From positions 44,496 to 108,495 of the forward strand of contig CAUSGX010000002.1 of assembly GCA_963531535.1 (NCBI GenBank): a DNA stretch of 64,000 nt. The letters run 5' to 3'. A program made the position numbers and the translations under genes. The DNA comes from HOT-345 sp963531535. Lineage in GTDB: Bacteria; Patescibacteriota; Gracilibacteria; Absconditabacterales; Absconditicoccaceae. The notes under the pieces are model-generated. The model saw only the letters and a list, made by a program, of their open reading frames with translations. It had not been told where the DNA came from and made no database searches. Each line of letters starts with the position of its first letter. Position 1 is the stretch's first letter. This document shows positions 20,188 to 31,571 of the stretch, piece by piece.

Positions 20188-21606
20188 TTACAAACTCGTA
20201 TTTTCTTCAAAAAGTTTTCAGATATTGAGGAGTTTCTGATCAGACCATTTATTTCCCATCAGCTGTATCCCAACTGGTAATTTCTCTCCCTGATCCTCGA
20301 GCCATCCCATTGGAACTGAGAGTGCAGGCAGTCCTGCCAAGTTTGCAGGAACTGTATAGAGGTCTGCTAGATACATTTTGAGAGGATCATTAGTTCTAGA
20401 TCCTAGCTTCCAAGCTGGTTCAGGAGTTGTAGGAGTTAGAATCACATCATACTTTTCAAAAAGCTGAGAGAAATCAGATTTGAGTTTTTTTTGTGCATTG
20501 AGAGCTTTGAGATAATATCCTTGGTAGTTTGCTGAACTGAGGACGAAAGTTCAGAGGAGGATTCTTCTCTTGGCTTCTGGTCAGAATCACTCTCCTCTTA
20601 CCTTCGCATAATATTCATCTAAACTTGAGCATTCAAGCGTACTTTGTTGATGTCAAAATCTAATCCCATCAAAACGAGAAAGATTAGTACTCACCTCTGC
20701 CGGCATCAAGGTATAGTAAATCGCGAGAGATTCCTTGAGGATGGGAAGAGACTGAATATCTACGCTATGACCTGCATTTTTTAGGGATTCGATTTTTTCA
20801 AGAAAGAGTGCCTTGATTTGTGGATCGAGTCCATCATTAAGCGCTTCCTCTGGCACAACAAAACGAACTGATTTTAGATCTGATTTTTCAATATTTTTTA
20901 AGCCCTCTGCATGAGCAGAAGAAGTTGAATCATGGGTATCTTTTGATGCAAGAATACTCAAAAGAAGCTGAGCATCTTCAACTGTTTTTGAAAAAATTCA
21001 AACCTGATCGAGGGAAGAAGCCATCGGAACGACTCCATAGCGAGAAATTGCTCAATAACTTGGCTTAAACCCAACGATTCCACAAAGAGCAGCAGGTTGC
21101 CTAACGCTTCATCCTGTATCTGTTCCCAAGGCAGCAATTGCCATATCAGCGGCTACAGCAACAGCAGAACCTCAGCTACTTCCTCAAGGGATACGATTTT
21201 CTCAGTAAGGATTGTAACTGGGACCATAGACTGAAGATTCAGTTGAACTTCCCATCGCAAATTCATCCATATTGGTTTGTCCGATCATCAAAGCTCAGGC
21301 TTCTTCTAAGTTTTGCATACAGGTTGCGGTATAGGGTGCAGCATAATTTTCCATCATCTTTGAGCAGCAGGTTGTGAGTTCTCATTGGATCAAAATATTA
21401 TCCTTGACCATAATTGGTAGTGCTGCAAGGGATTTTTGAGAAAATGATTCCAAGTGCTGGTCAATATAGTTTTGATTGAAACGAACACAAGCATTGAGTT
21501 TTGGATTGAGAAGTTTGGACTTTTGAAGATAATGATTTACTACCTCTTTTGCGCTAAATTGATGTGTTTGGATACCCTCAAGGTAGCTTTTGATCGTAAG
21601 ATTCAT
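20188..21606 (-). CDS. gatA: Asp-tRNA(Asn)/Glu-tRNA(Gln) amidotransferase subunit A
   Basis: Glutaminase subunit of GatCAB, which makes Gln-tRNA or Asn-tRNA from mischarged precursors. It is 472 aa. The amidase triad is visible: Lys in PIMVKDNIL, cis-Ser and Ser in GGSSGGSAVAVAADM. Other family strings are GQTNMDEFAMGSS, GTDTGGSVRQPAA and the C-terminal NLAGLPALSVPMG. Many in-frame UGA glycines fall at conserved sites. The start MNLTIKSYL is chosen because upstream residues are hydrophobic and unlike the family. The gatB and gatC genes are not in the window. The AAATCWGATTT motif occurs at 20471. Confidence 0.95.
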
Positions 21607-21709
21607 CACTGAGAGAAAAAATAAAAAAAGCTGAGTATTTTCACTCAAAAGATAGGGATTTTGAGTTTTATTTCAACTTGAAGCGATGCGAAATTTGTTT
21701 TCAGATTTT

Positions 21710-21737
21710 TTGTTTTTTTTGAAAAATTGGCTATACT
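21710..21737 (+). promoter_or_regulatory. Promoter for the triad protein gene
   Basis: TATACT at 21732-21737 in the context GGCTATACTTAA, also found before deoA, with a weak TTGTTT 16 nt upstream. Confidence 0.5.
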
Positions 21738-21815
21738 TAAGGAGAAGCTAGTCTTTTTTCTGGAAAAGATTAAAAAATCAGATAGAAAACTCTTTATATC
21801 ATCTAATCTCTAAGA

Positions 21816-22916
21816 ATGTCGAGAACCTCATCAAATTACCCAGCAAATACCTCTGAAAATTTTCGAGAGAATAGACCGTGCACTCCTCATCTTTCCACAA
21901 CAATTGCGAAGAGACTTGAAAAAGCTTTGAGGGATACAATAGATCCCTTAGAGTCTCTCGAATCTATTGATGAGACAATAGATAAAACTATGAATGTCCT
22001 TACTGGCTTTCTCCAGAGATATCCGCAACGCCATCAGCAGATATTTAATGAGGTATGTAATTTTTTTAATAATCTTTTTGCTAGTTGTCATCTCAGAAAT
22101 TTCTATAACTCAGCACCAAACGTGAGGCTTGATATTTATAATGAATCAAGCTTATGAGATCAATTAGTAAATAATATCTATCCACGTTCGGAAGATGAAG
22201 AACTTTTCCTTAATGCAAATATGAATGGAGCTTCTTGTCATTATCGATCAGTATTTATGAAAAATATTTTTGACCGCTTGCAAGAGGCGGGACTTCCCAT
22301 TGAAAGTTATATCTATATGTTTAATGAAGGAACAAACAGGCATTCTGGAGTTATACTAAAACACAGGAGACCAGATGGAGAGATGGAAAACTTTGTAGTA
22401 GATACCTGATGAATCAATAAAGTTCATAAAAAACTGATTTTAACAATTGATCCTAGTGTGACTCGTTTTACAGATGAGTCTTGGGCGAGCCTCCAAGAAA
22501 TTCTCCAGAGGAAATCTCAAAGAGACGATTGTTTTTTCTTTGATACTACGAAGGATTTCATCAATCAGGTTCATAGAAAGCAGAGCCTCGCAATCTTACT
22601 TGAATTCCATTCTCCTCTAGCTTGAGAAAGTAATATTTCTATTGGTATAAAGATCACTCCAGATAGTATTTACTTAGAGAGATGATGAGAAAAACGAGAA
22701 CTTCCCTACTCAAAAGAAGCTTACTCTCTAGCAAAGAAAAATGTCGATAAAAACCTGGATTTTGAAAATGAGGATCCCCTATTGTGAGCCCTTTTCTCCT
22801 CAATAGCTTTCCCAAACAATGAAGTAAAAAAAACTTGGGAGCCCTACTTTTTTCTACTAAAAAATAAAATTAGCCCTAGAAGACTAGATTTTGTAGCTTC
22901 CTATAGACAGGAATAA
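21816..22916 (+). CDS. Unknown protein with a possible Cys-His-Asp (transglutaminase/NAT-like) triad
   Basis: A 366-aa protein read through seven or so UGA glycines. The middle contains GASCHYRSVFMKNIFDRL (Cys141), NRHSGVILKH (His176) and FVVDTG (Asp196). Order and spacing resemble the triad of arylamine N-acetyltransferases and other transglutaminase-fold enzymes. The N-terminal 110 residues are Ser/Asn-rich and helical; the C-terminal part (ESNISIGIKITPDSIYLER, NNEVKKTWEPYFFLL) is unassigned. No signal peptide is seen. It stands alone with its own promoter and terminator. Enzyme class and substrate are unknown; the triad is an inference from motif order. Confidence 0.65.
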
Positions 22917-22929
22917 AAAAACAAAGGAA

Positions 22930-22966
22930 TAAAAAAGGCTGACTCTCATAGAGAAAATCAGCTTTT
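22930..22966. terminator. Convergent terminator with CTGA-core stem
   Basis: AAAAAGGCTGA and TCAGCTTTTT enclose ACTCTC..GAGA. It sits between the convergent triad gene and der and fits termination on both strands. Confidence 0.85.
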
Positions 22967-22969
22967 TCT

Positions 22970-24424
22970 TTATTTTTTCTTTTGCCTTTTGACAAGGATC
23001 TTCGCTTGATTTCTATCAATCTTTGCTTGGCGGGCATCCTGTTCTTTTCTAAGTGATTTGAGAGAGATTCATGGCATTGGACGATCTTCTTGGTTTTCTC
23101 ATCTCTCGCGGAATTTAATAACTAGAGGTACTCCAACAAATCCAAAATTCCTTCTCAAAGCATTCTCAATCCACTTTTTAAATGCAAAATTCGCTCTTGC
23201 TTTGTGATTTACAAAGACCATAAAGGTTGGTGCATCAACAGCGATTTGAGTTGCATACATGATTTTACAAACTTTATTTTTAGGAAAGCGAGCTGGTCTT
23301 TGGATTTGCTCTTGATTAAGAACCTTATTGAGTTCATTAGTTCAGATTCTCTTTTGATTTTCACTCTGAAGAATAGATACCATCTTAAAAAGGTTTTTGA
23401 GTCCTTCTCCATGAAGAGCGGAAATCGGTACAATTGGAATGTGCTTTGCAAAATCAAGATAGGTCTGAGCTCACTTAATCATTGAATCAATAGCTTCTTT
23501 TTTTACAAGATCAGATTTATTCAGACAAAAGATCATTGGTAATCCAAGTCCAGCAATCTCCTGTAAAAGTGTCATATCTCTATGCGTAATCCCCTGAGTA
23601 CAGTCAATCATAAAGAGTACAACAGGTCTAAGATACTCAAGCATTGCATAGGTCTTATCATACGCAATTTTCTCAATTCCATGTGTTTTTCATTTTTTTC
23701 TGATCCCCGCAGTATCATAGACAGTATACCAATTCCCCATAGACTTAAATTCCCCTACGACATAGTCTCTCGTTGTACCTAGCTTATCCTCAACCTTTGC
23801 AAGTTCTTTCCCAACTAGAGTATTCAAAAGCGTAGATTTCCCTGAGTTTGGTTTCCCTACGATGGCAAGTCCGATTCCTTTATGCGTTGGCTCATTTGTG
23901 CTATATTCTTCATCTGAATGCGATTTTCTCCACTCTTTATAAAAAGTTCTGAGTTCATCTTCAAGTTCAGCGAGATTTCTTTCTTTTTTTGCACTAATTC
24001 CAATTACTTTCCCAACTCATAGATCATAATAATCCGCAATTGCTAGATCAATCTCATTGACTTTCCATTTTACATCAAGCTTATTGATAATGAGAAAAGT
24101 CTGATCTTGCATATTATTTTCTCTGATCATTTGCAAAATATGTTGATCTTTTGCAGAAACTCACACACTATCATCAATTACGAACAAGAGAAGGTCAGAA
24201 TTTTTGATGATTTTTTCTATAAAAGGAACCTCATCACTAAAATCTCCTAGTCCTGGACTATCGAAAAAAGTCATCTTTCAGAGATTGTCAACTTCCAAAG
24301 TATGAGAAATAATATCAATGGTTGTCCCATGGATATCCGTTACAATCGCTCTAAATTGCCCAATAAGGCGGTTAAAAAGTGTAGATTTCCCAGCATTTGT
24401 TGCTCAGATGAGTCCTATTCTCAT
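22970..24424 (-). CDS. der: Ribosome biogenesis GTPase Der (EngA)
   Basis: Two tandem GTPase domains plus a KH-like C-terminus, 484 aa; needed for 50S assembly. Domain 1 has GATNAGKST at residues 7-15, whose first P-loop glycine is UGA, then FFDSPGLGDF and NKLD. Domain 2 has GKPNSGKSTLLN, YDTAGIRKKG, NKSDL and SALHGEG. The C-terminal part has PTFMVFVNHK and FGFVGVPLVIKFRER, and a basic tail ends in VKRQKKK. It has its own promoter. Confidence 0.96.
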
Positions 24425-24453
24425 AGTATTTCCCCTGCAAATAAATCGCCTCC

Positions 24454-24482
24454 AGTATAGGGAAAAGGACCTCTCTTTGCAA
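24454..24482 (-). promoter_or_regulatory. Promoter for der
   Basis: Minus-strand TTGCAA (plus 24477-24482), a 17-nt spacer, and TATACT (plus 24454-24459), 30 nt before the ATG. Confidence 0.6.
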
Positions 24483-24517
24483 GAGAAAAACCTAAGAAAT
24501 CGCTTCTCACAATAGTG

Positions 24518-24545
24518 TTGACATTCTCATACAAATGGCTATATT
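24518..24545 (+). promoter_or_regulatory. Promoter for the 220-aa gene
   Basis: TTGACA (24518-24523), a 16-nt spacer, TATATT (24540-24545). The gene starts 131 bp later, leaving a long leader with an AAATCWGATTT copy at 24606. Confidence 0.5.
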
Positions 24546-24605
24546 TATCTTGTCAGTAGATTCATTAACAGATATAAATCCGACTTTTTACTACAAAAAG
24601 GTAAA

Positions 24606-24616
24606 AAATCAGATTT
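24606..24616. repeat. AAATCWGATTT palindrome (representative of at least 16 exact copies)
   Basis: Exact copies were found by eye starting at 6576, 11655, 14140, 15185, 15910, 17655, 19131, 20471, 24606, 25430, 39344, 44819, 55135, 55926, 58173 and 59039. Many are extended to AAAAATCWGATTTTT. Half are intergenic; the rest are in coding sequence in different frames (reading KSDF, NQI, IRF or KIGF). Near matches with one mismatch are also common (for example 3088, 8874, 26682, 36251, 41994, 50746, 54050). Function unknown; see findings. Confidence 0.85.
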
Positions 24617-24675
24617 TTTGTTTTTGTACAGGTTGATAAATATTCAATAAATAAAAATCATAAAATTTAGTAATT

Positions 24676-25338
24676 ATGCATCAAAATTCCCATCTTTTAA
24701 AACGGAAAAAAATCAGGAAGCGAGTTGCTTGTCCTGAAGAACATGCGAACCACACGCTCAGTGCCTGCCCTCAGGGAAGGAATGTGGATATAGATGAGTT
24801 CCTAGAATTTGTCGTTGCTTTTGCCTACCGACGTCAAGGTTGGTGTGCTTCCAATATTCTTTTCAAGGATATTGAGGATTTCGCAAAGATTTATCACATC
24901 CAGCTCAGAAATCATACTAAATTCGAACAAAATCAGTTCAGAGTTAAAGTGCTGATTGAGGATGTGAAATCTCACATCATACCAAAACTTAGGGAGCTTT
25001 ATCCAGATAAAATGCAAAAACTACTTGGAGAAGTAAAGCAGAGAAAAATATTGCCTCCTCCTTTGCTGGAGATAAAGAAAAGTCCTCGGGTGGAGATAAA
25101 GAAAAGTCCTCGCGTGGAATCTTGTCCGATAAAGACTGAACAAAGTCAGCTTAAAATCTTAGAGTATGTTTTATCTGGAGGAATTGATTTCTCGAGAGAA
25201 GATGAGCGATCTGTTGCCTCTCTAGGAATTGATCTCTCGGCACTGAGATTAAACACCCCAACTTCTGAGATATATCAGGCTCAGATGATCCGCATTAGGC
25301 AGAAACTCGCATTCTTAAAGATGAAATTCTCGAGCTAG
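24676..25338 (+). CDS. Hypothetical protein with duplicated KKSPRVE linker
   Basis: A 220-aa basic protein. The N-terminus is rich in Lys and Arg and has CPEEHANHTLSACPQG, two Cys-Pro pairs that could bind a metal. A helical domain follows (FVVAFAYRRQGWCASN, IEDFAKIYHIQL, HIIPKLRELYPDKMQKLL). Residues about 131-150 repeat the unit EIKKSPRV twice at the DNA level. The C-terminus has two similar ISxxSLGIDLS-like parts. There are no UGA codons, but it has only about six glycines. No family was recognised. Confidence 0.7.
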   Translation: MHQNSHLLKRKKIRKRVACPEEHANHTLSACPQGRNVDIDEFLEFVVAFAYRRQGWCASNILFKDIEDFAKIYHIQLRNHTKFEQNQFRVKVLIEDVKSHIIPKLRELYPDKMQKLLGEVKQRKILPPPLLEIKKSPRVEIKKSPRVESCPIKTEQSQLKILEYVLSGGIDFSREDERSVASLGIDLSALRLNTPTSEIYQAQMIRIRQKLAFLKMKFSS

Positions 25339-25370
25339 ATTATCAAAACTCGCTGGGTAGTTCTCAGCAG

Positions 25371-25405
25371 AAAAATCCTTTGGATTTTCCAGAGGATTTT
25401 TTTAT
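25371..25405 (+). terminator. Terminator after the 220-aa gene
   Basis: AATCCTTTGGA-ttt-TCCAGAGGATT with one T-G pair, followed by a run of T. Confidence 0.85.
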
Positions 25406-25547
25406 TAAAAAAATACTAGAAAAGAGAAAAAATCAGATTTTTACTTTTTTTATGATTAAACTTCTCTTTGCTTTTTTTATTTCCGCTTGAAGTCCCTAAT
25501 AATTTCCGTATACCAAGAAACGATCTTTTTACCTAAAATCTATCATT

Positions 25548-27917
25548 ATGCCAAAACACCTTGTCATTGTGGAGTCTCCAGCAAAGTCACAGACCATTAA
25601 AAAATTTCTCGGAGCTGATTTTGAAGTCAAGGCTTCCTATGGTCATACCGTTGATCTCCCAACAAAAGGTTTGTGAATTGATGTTCAAAATGATTTTCGT
25701 CCAGAATATGTGGTCTCTCCGGACAAAAAAAGAGTGCTTTCTGAACTTAAAGCAATCTCAAAAAAAGTAGATCAAACCTGGATCGCAACCGATGAGGACC
25801 GTGAAGGAGAGGCGATTTGATGGCACATCGCAAATCAGCTTGGTCTTGATATCAAGACTACACCAAGAATTGTTTTTCATGAAATTACAAAAAATGCAAT
25901 CGAGCATGCCGTTAAAAATCCAAGGACAATTGATCTTAATCTTGTAGATGCACAGCAGGCGAGAAGAGTCTTAGATAGGTTGGTCTGATTTGAGCTTTCG
26001 CCAGTACTTTGGAAAAAGATCAAAACCTGACTTTCAGCTTGAAGAGTTCAGTCTGTTGCGGTAAAACTTATTGTTGAAAGGGAGAGAGAAATTCAGGCTT
26101 TTGATAGTGAAAGTTTCTATAAGGTAGTTTGATCTTTTCTTACATCAGCAAAGAAGGGACTCTCTGCGACGCTCAATAAGCAGCTCAAGTCAGAAGCTGA
26201 AACACTCAAGCTCCTTGAAACTCTCAAAGGTGCGAGTTATCAAGTAGATAGCATAGAGGTAAAACCTTGAAAAAAGGCTCCATCAGCACCTTTTACTACT
26301 TCAACACTTCAACAAGAAGCTAGTAGAAAGCTCTGATTTTCTGTTTCTAGAACGATGCAAGTCGCACAAAAGCTTTACGAGGCAGGACATATTACTTACA
26401 TGAGAACTGATGCGGTAAACCTCTCAGAGTTTGCTATACAAGCCGCAAAAGACCAAATCATCAGCCAATATGGAGAAAAATACTCAAAACCTACACATTA
26501 TGCTACAAAATCAAAAGGAGCTCAAGAAGCGCATGAATGTATTAGACCAACTCATATGGAGAATACTATTGCTGGGGCTGACGCGAGCGAAAAAAAACTC
26601 TATCAATTGATTTGGAAGAGGACAATTGCTTCTCAGATGGCACCTGCTATTTTAGAAAAAACCAAGGCAAAAATTCAGATTTCTTCTACTGATAAGTATC
26701 ATTTCGAGGCTACTGGAGAAGTGATCAAGTTCGATGGTTTCCTAAAGCTCTATATGGAGGGAACCGATAATGAAGATGATGAAGAAATTGTAGGAATGCT
26801 GCCAGCTTTAAATCAATGAGATAGCCTCTCTGAGCAAGAAATCCTCGCGAGCCAAAAGTTTAAGCAACATCCACCAAGATATACAGAGGCAAGCCTAGTA
26901 AAAAAGCTTGAAGAACAAGGGATTGGTAGACCATCAACCTATGCTCCGACAATTTCTACTATTCTTAAAAGAGGATATGTACTCAAAGAAGATAGACCAT
27001 GAGAAAAGAGAAAATATTTTGAATTTCTGCTCAAAAATAATGAAATCATAAAAGAAGAAAGAGAGCAGATGACTTGAGCTGAGAAACAAAAAATGTTCCC
27101 AAGTGATATTTGAATGATTGTGACTGATTTTCTGAATCAGAATTTTTCAGATATTATGGATTATGGGTTCACAGCCAATGTTGAAACAGCGTTTGATCAG
27201 ATCGCTACTGGGCATCAAAAGCGAAATCAAATGATTGCCGAGTTTTATGGGCCATTTCATGAACAAGTTGTCGAAACTACAGGTAAGGAAAGGGTAAATA
27301 CAGAAAGAGAACTCTGAATTCATCCCGTGAGCTGAAAAACTGTTATTGCAAGAATGGGAAGATATGGTCCAATGATCCAGATCGGAAAGCAAGATGATGA
27401 AGACAAAAAATTTGCATCGCTCCCAGCTGGAAAAACAATTGAAACAATCACGCTTGATGAGGCCTTGCAAGCTTTTGCACTTCCAAGATCGCTTTGAACC
27501 TACAATGGAGAAGAAGTGCTTGCCTCAACTGGAAGATTTTGACCGTATGTAAAATATAAAAATCTCTATGTTTCTATTAAAAAAGATTCAGGTTTAGATC
27601 CTTTTTCTATTAGCTTGGATGAGGCAATACCGATGATTGAGGCAAAAATCACCCTTGAAGCCAATAAAAATATTAATGTATTTGCATGCGCGGGAGAAGA
27701 AATCCAAATTCTGAATTGACCTTATGGTCCTTATATCAAGTATGCCAAGAAAAATTATAAAATTCCTAAAGGGTGAAAAGATGCAACCGATCTAACCTTG
27801 GAGGATTGTCTAAAAATTATCGGAATCTGAGAGGAGTGATGATCAAAAGTAGCTACTAAAAAAACAGCAGCTAAAAAATCTACCGCAAAAAAAACTGCAA
27901 CAAAAGCCAAGAAGTAG
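25548..27917 (+). CDS. topA: DNA topoisomerase I
   Basis: Relaxes negative supercoils by single-strand passage; 789 aa. The Toprim domain begins MPKHLVIVESPAKSQTIKKFL and contains DEDREGEAIGWHIA, in which the glycine before Trp is UGA. The active-site Tyr284 is in HITYMRTDAVNLS. GIGRPSTYAPTI and the C-terminal TopA repeat modules (GRYGPMIQIGK, GRFGPYVKYKN, GPYGPYIKYAK) follow, but no CxxC zinc fingers are seen there. The tail is Lys/Ala-rich (KKTAAKKSTAKKTATKAKK), which probably binds DNA. About 25 UGA codons are read as Gly. Confidence 0.97.
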
Positions 27918-27953
27918 AGTTGCTTCCATCTTTATTTTTTTATTATACAACTC

Positions 27954-29504
27954 ATGTTAATTAAAGATCAAGAAAGAGCTCAGCTTTACAAATCTATTTG
28001 GCAAATTGCAAATCAACTCAGATGATCTGTTGACGGTTGGGATTTTAAGCAGTATGTGCTTGGAATGCTTTTTTATCGTTTTATTAGTGAGAATCTTACA
28101 AAATATCTCAACGACAATGAGCCTGATGAAAATTTTAACTATGCGAACCTTTCGGACGAACAGGCTGAATATGGGAGAGCTGACACGGTCAAAGAAAAGG
28201 GATTTTATATTTTACCAAGCGAGCTTTTTGTTAATGTAGTAAAGCATGCTAAAACTGATCCAAATCTCAATGAAACCCTTTCAAAGATTTTTAAAAACAT
28301 AGAATCTTCCGCTAATGGAACCGAAAGTGAAGAAGATATCAAAGGGCTTTTTGATGATTTTAATGTAAACTCCAATAAGCTCTGAAATACCGTAGAACAA
28401 AGAAACAAAAAACTGACTGAACTTTTGGAATCAATTGCTGATTTACAATTATGAAACTATGCGGACAATACCATTGATGCCTTTGGTGATGCCTATGAAT
28501 ATCTCATGACCATGTATGCAAGTAATGCATGAAAATCTGGGTGAGAATTCTTTACTCCTCAAGAAGTTAGCGAACTCCTAGCAGAAATTACCACCGCAGG
28601 AAAGAAAGAAGTAAATAAAGTCTATGATCCTGCTTGTGGTTCAGGTTCTTTACTATTAAAATTTGCGAAAGTACTGGGAAAAGATAATGTCAGACTTTGA
28701 TTTTATGGACAAGAAATCAATATCACTACTTATAATCTCTGTCGTATCAATATGTTTCTCCATGATATCAACTATGAAAAGTTTAATATTGCTCATGGAG
28801 ATACTTTAATACATCCAAAACACCGAGATGAAGAACCATTCGATGCGATTGTTTCAAATCCTCCTTATTCTATCAGATGGGAATGAGATGAAAATCCGCT
28901 TTTAATCACTGATCCTCGTTTTTCTCCTGCTGGAGTTTTAGCACCAAAAAGTAAAGCTGATCTTGCCTTTACTATGCACATGCTCTCACGGCTTTCCACA
29001 AGTTGAACCGCTACCATTGTTGAGTTTCCCTGAGTCCTCTATCGTGGATGAGCTGAGCAAAAAATCAGAAAATATTTAATTGAAAACAACTATGTAGATA
29101 CGGTTATCCAGCTCCCTCCTGACTTATTTTTTGGAACCTCTATTGCGACCTGTATCATTGTGTTAAAGAAAAGCAAAAAGGATAACAAAACCCTCTTTAT
29201 TGATGCATCGGCTGAATTTATTAGATGAAATGCCAAAAATACTCTCAGCGAAGAAAATCGTAAAAAAATTCTGAATGCTTACATTGATCGTCAAGATGTT
29301 GAATATTTTTCTAAACTTGTAGGTAATAGTACGATCGCAGAAAATGATTACAATATTGCGGTCAGTAGTTATGTAGAGCAAAAAGATACCAAGGAGATTA
29401 TTGATATCAAAGAGCTTAATGCAAGGATTGCAGCGATTGTAGAAAAGCAATCCAAATTGAGAAAAGCAATTGAGGAGATCGTAGCGGAGATTGAAGGAAA
29501 TTAG
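27954..29504 (+). CDS. hsdM: Type I restriction-modification system methyltransferase subunit
   Basis: N6-adenine methyltransferase of a type I system; 516 aa. The N-terminal HsdM helical domain (SIWQIANQLRGSVDGWDFKQY) is followed by GEFFTPQEVSELLAE, the SAM-binding motif DPACGSGSLLL, and the catalytic NPPY in IVSNPPYSIRW. Late parts have ADLAFTMHMLSRL and IQLPPDLFFGTSI. Many UGA glycines are present. It is the first gene of a six-gene same-strand island and begins 36 bp after topA. Confidence 0.96.
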
Positions 29505-29538
29505 TTTTAAAGATAGTTTTATTTTAAATTTATTTGGT

Positions 29539-30537
29539 ATGAATGGAAGATGAAGCCTCCTTATTTATGAATGATGAGATGGAGATTTTAAGTTGGAAGT
29601 TCAACTAGAGAACGAAACTGTTTGGCTTACTCAAGAGCAAATGGCTATTCTTTTTGATAAAAGCGTAAAAACCATCAATGAACATATATTAAATATTTAT
29701 GATGAATGAGAGCTTTTTCAAGAAGAAACAATGCAAAAAATTAGATTATCCGGGAATTCCGGATTTTCTACAAAACCAACTAATTACTACAATCTTGATG
29801 TGATTATCTCTGTCGGATATAGAGTAAAATCATTGCAATGAACTCATTTTAGAAAGCGAGCAACTGCAAAATTAAAAGAATACATCATCAAATGATTTAC
29901 CATGGATGATGAAAGGCTCAAGGGAAATGCTGGAGGAAATTACTGGAAAGAATTGCTTGATCGTATCCGTGATATCCGCAGTAGTGAAAAAGTAATCTAC
30001 CGTCAAGTGCTTGATCTCTATGCTACTAGTATAGATTATGACAAAAATGCGCCTGAAACGATATCTTTTTTTAAGATGGTGCAAAATAAACTCCATTACG
30101 CTACCAATCAAAAAACTGCTGCAGAGACGATTTATGAGCGTGCAGATGCTGAAAAAGAATTTATGGGATTGACGAACTTTGCAGGAGAAATCCCCGTAAA
30201 ATCTGACATAATTATCGCAAAAAATTACTTAACCGAAGATGAACTCTTTCGCCTGAATCGTATGGTTTCAGCTTTTTTTGATCTTGCTGAACTTAAAGCA
30301 CAAGAACATGTGCCTATGAAAATGATTGATTGGGTTCATGAATTAGATAAATTTGCTGAAAATTACGGGAAATGAGTATTGAAAGATGCAGGGACAAAAA
30401 GCCATCAACAAGCAGTTAAGAAAGCAGAATCGGAATATCGTAAATATCAAGCAAAAACACTTTCACCAGTAGAAAAAGAGTATTTAGAAGCCACCAAATC
30501 ATTACAAAAACAAATTGAAAAAAAGGTAAAAAAATAA
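29539..30537 (+). CDS. RhuM-family protein inside the hsd operon
   Basis: A 332-aa member of the RhuM (virulence-associated) family, often found inside type I restriction operons. The N-terminal signature is VWLTQEQMAILFDKSVKTI followed by NEHILNIYDEGEL, a winged-helix-like segment. YYNLDVIISVGYRVKS and FRKRATAKLKEYIIKG follow. The C-terminal half has helical NYLTEDELFRLNRMVSAF and HELDKFAENYG. Its molecular role is not established; a regulator or accessory of the system is plausible. The ATG at 29539 is required to include the TQEQMA motif. Confidence 0.88.
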
Positions 30538-30583
30538 CAAAACAATTGAGAGATAAATTTATTTTTCTTAAAAACATATAGTT

Positions 30584-31558
30584 ATGTCCACAACTAGAAA
30601 GTGTCATATTATTTGGCAGGGATATACCAAGAACTTTTGTAATTGAAATTGAAGGCTTCATTTTTTTGAAAAAAAGGATTGAGAGTTTCACTATCAATGA
30701 GAAAGAAATACTGAAAGTATTGGTTATGAGAAAGATGTTTTTAATTATTTTGAACCACATGATAATAGGAATTGAGGGAGACGATTTGATAACCTCGAAA
30801 CGAAATTATGAAATAATTTTGAAAATAGATATACTTCATTACTTAATGAAATATTGAAACAAGTAAAAGAGAGAAAATATAACTTTACTCCAGACGATAA
30901 ACAGCTCTTACTAGATATTATGAAATTTTCTCTTTGGAAAATATTATTTCATAAATACTGGGAAATAAAATGAATAAATAATACGAAAGATGAGCTAAAT
31001 CTATTAGCATCAATTACCGATGGGGTTATTTCTGAATTATCTCGTTTTTTTCAGGGATTGCTTACTGATCATTGGAATTGGAAGATCTTACACTCAGAAG
31101 ATGAACCATTTTTTATATGAGATTCAATTTTTCATGTCAGAGTTAATGGGCAAAAATGCAATAATTTAACGGAGTTTCTTGATACTCCATGATCAAATCT
31201 TTTTTTCCCTTTAAGTAAAAGTATTGCTTTAGTGATTGAATATCCTCATCCAGATGCAAATGTCCCTCAAGAATTTTTAGATAAGAATGTGATTCCTCTT
31301 TGAGCGTGAGCAATAATAGGTAATAACCGTACGACAGTATGACCAAATTGATTAGAAAGCGAATCAATGGAATGAACTGCACTATACCGCATTCCTAAAA
31401 ATTGTGATTGGTATCTTTGCTGACCAAATAAAGAGCTTATTGAGAAAGCTATCTCAGAATATGATAATTGTAGCATTTACGAAAAGGATCCTTTTATGTA
31501 TACCATTGATGAGGAAACAGGACTATTGTTCAAAAGTTTTTTAGAATCTTTACAATAA
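30584..31558 (+). CDS. DUF4238-like protein inside the hsd operon
   Basis: A 324-aa protein visible only in code 25: about fifteen UGA codons interrupt it otherwise. The N-terminus HIIWQGYTKNF, then LHFFEKKDGEFHYQ, and a later YEKDVFNYFEP match the layout of DUF4238 (H-x-P-Q-x-Y-L-x-x-F, then a Y/F-D-K strand). The middle is helical (LLLDIMKFSLWKILFHKYW) and the C-terminal part has FFPLSKSIALVIEYPHP. DUF4238 proteins are common in defence regions and have no proven activity. A cargo or accessory role in this operon is inference. Confidence 0.72.
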
Positions 31559-31571
31559 TTTTTATTAGCCT

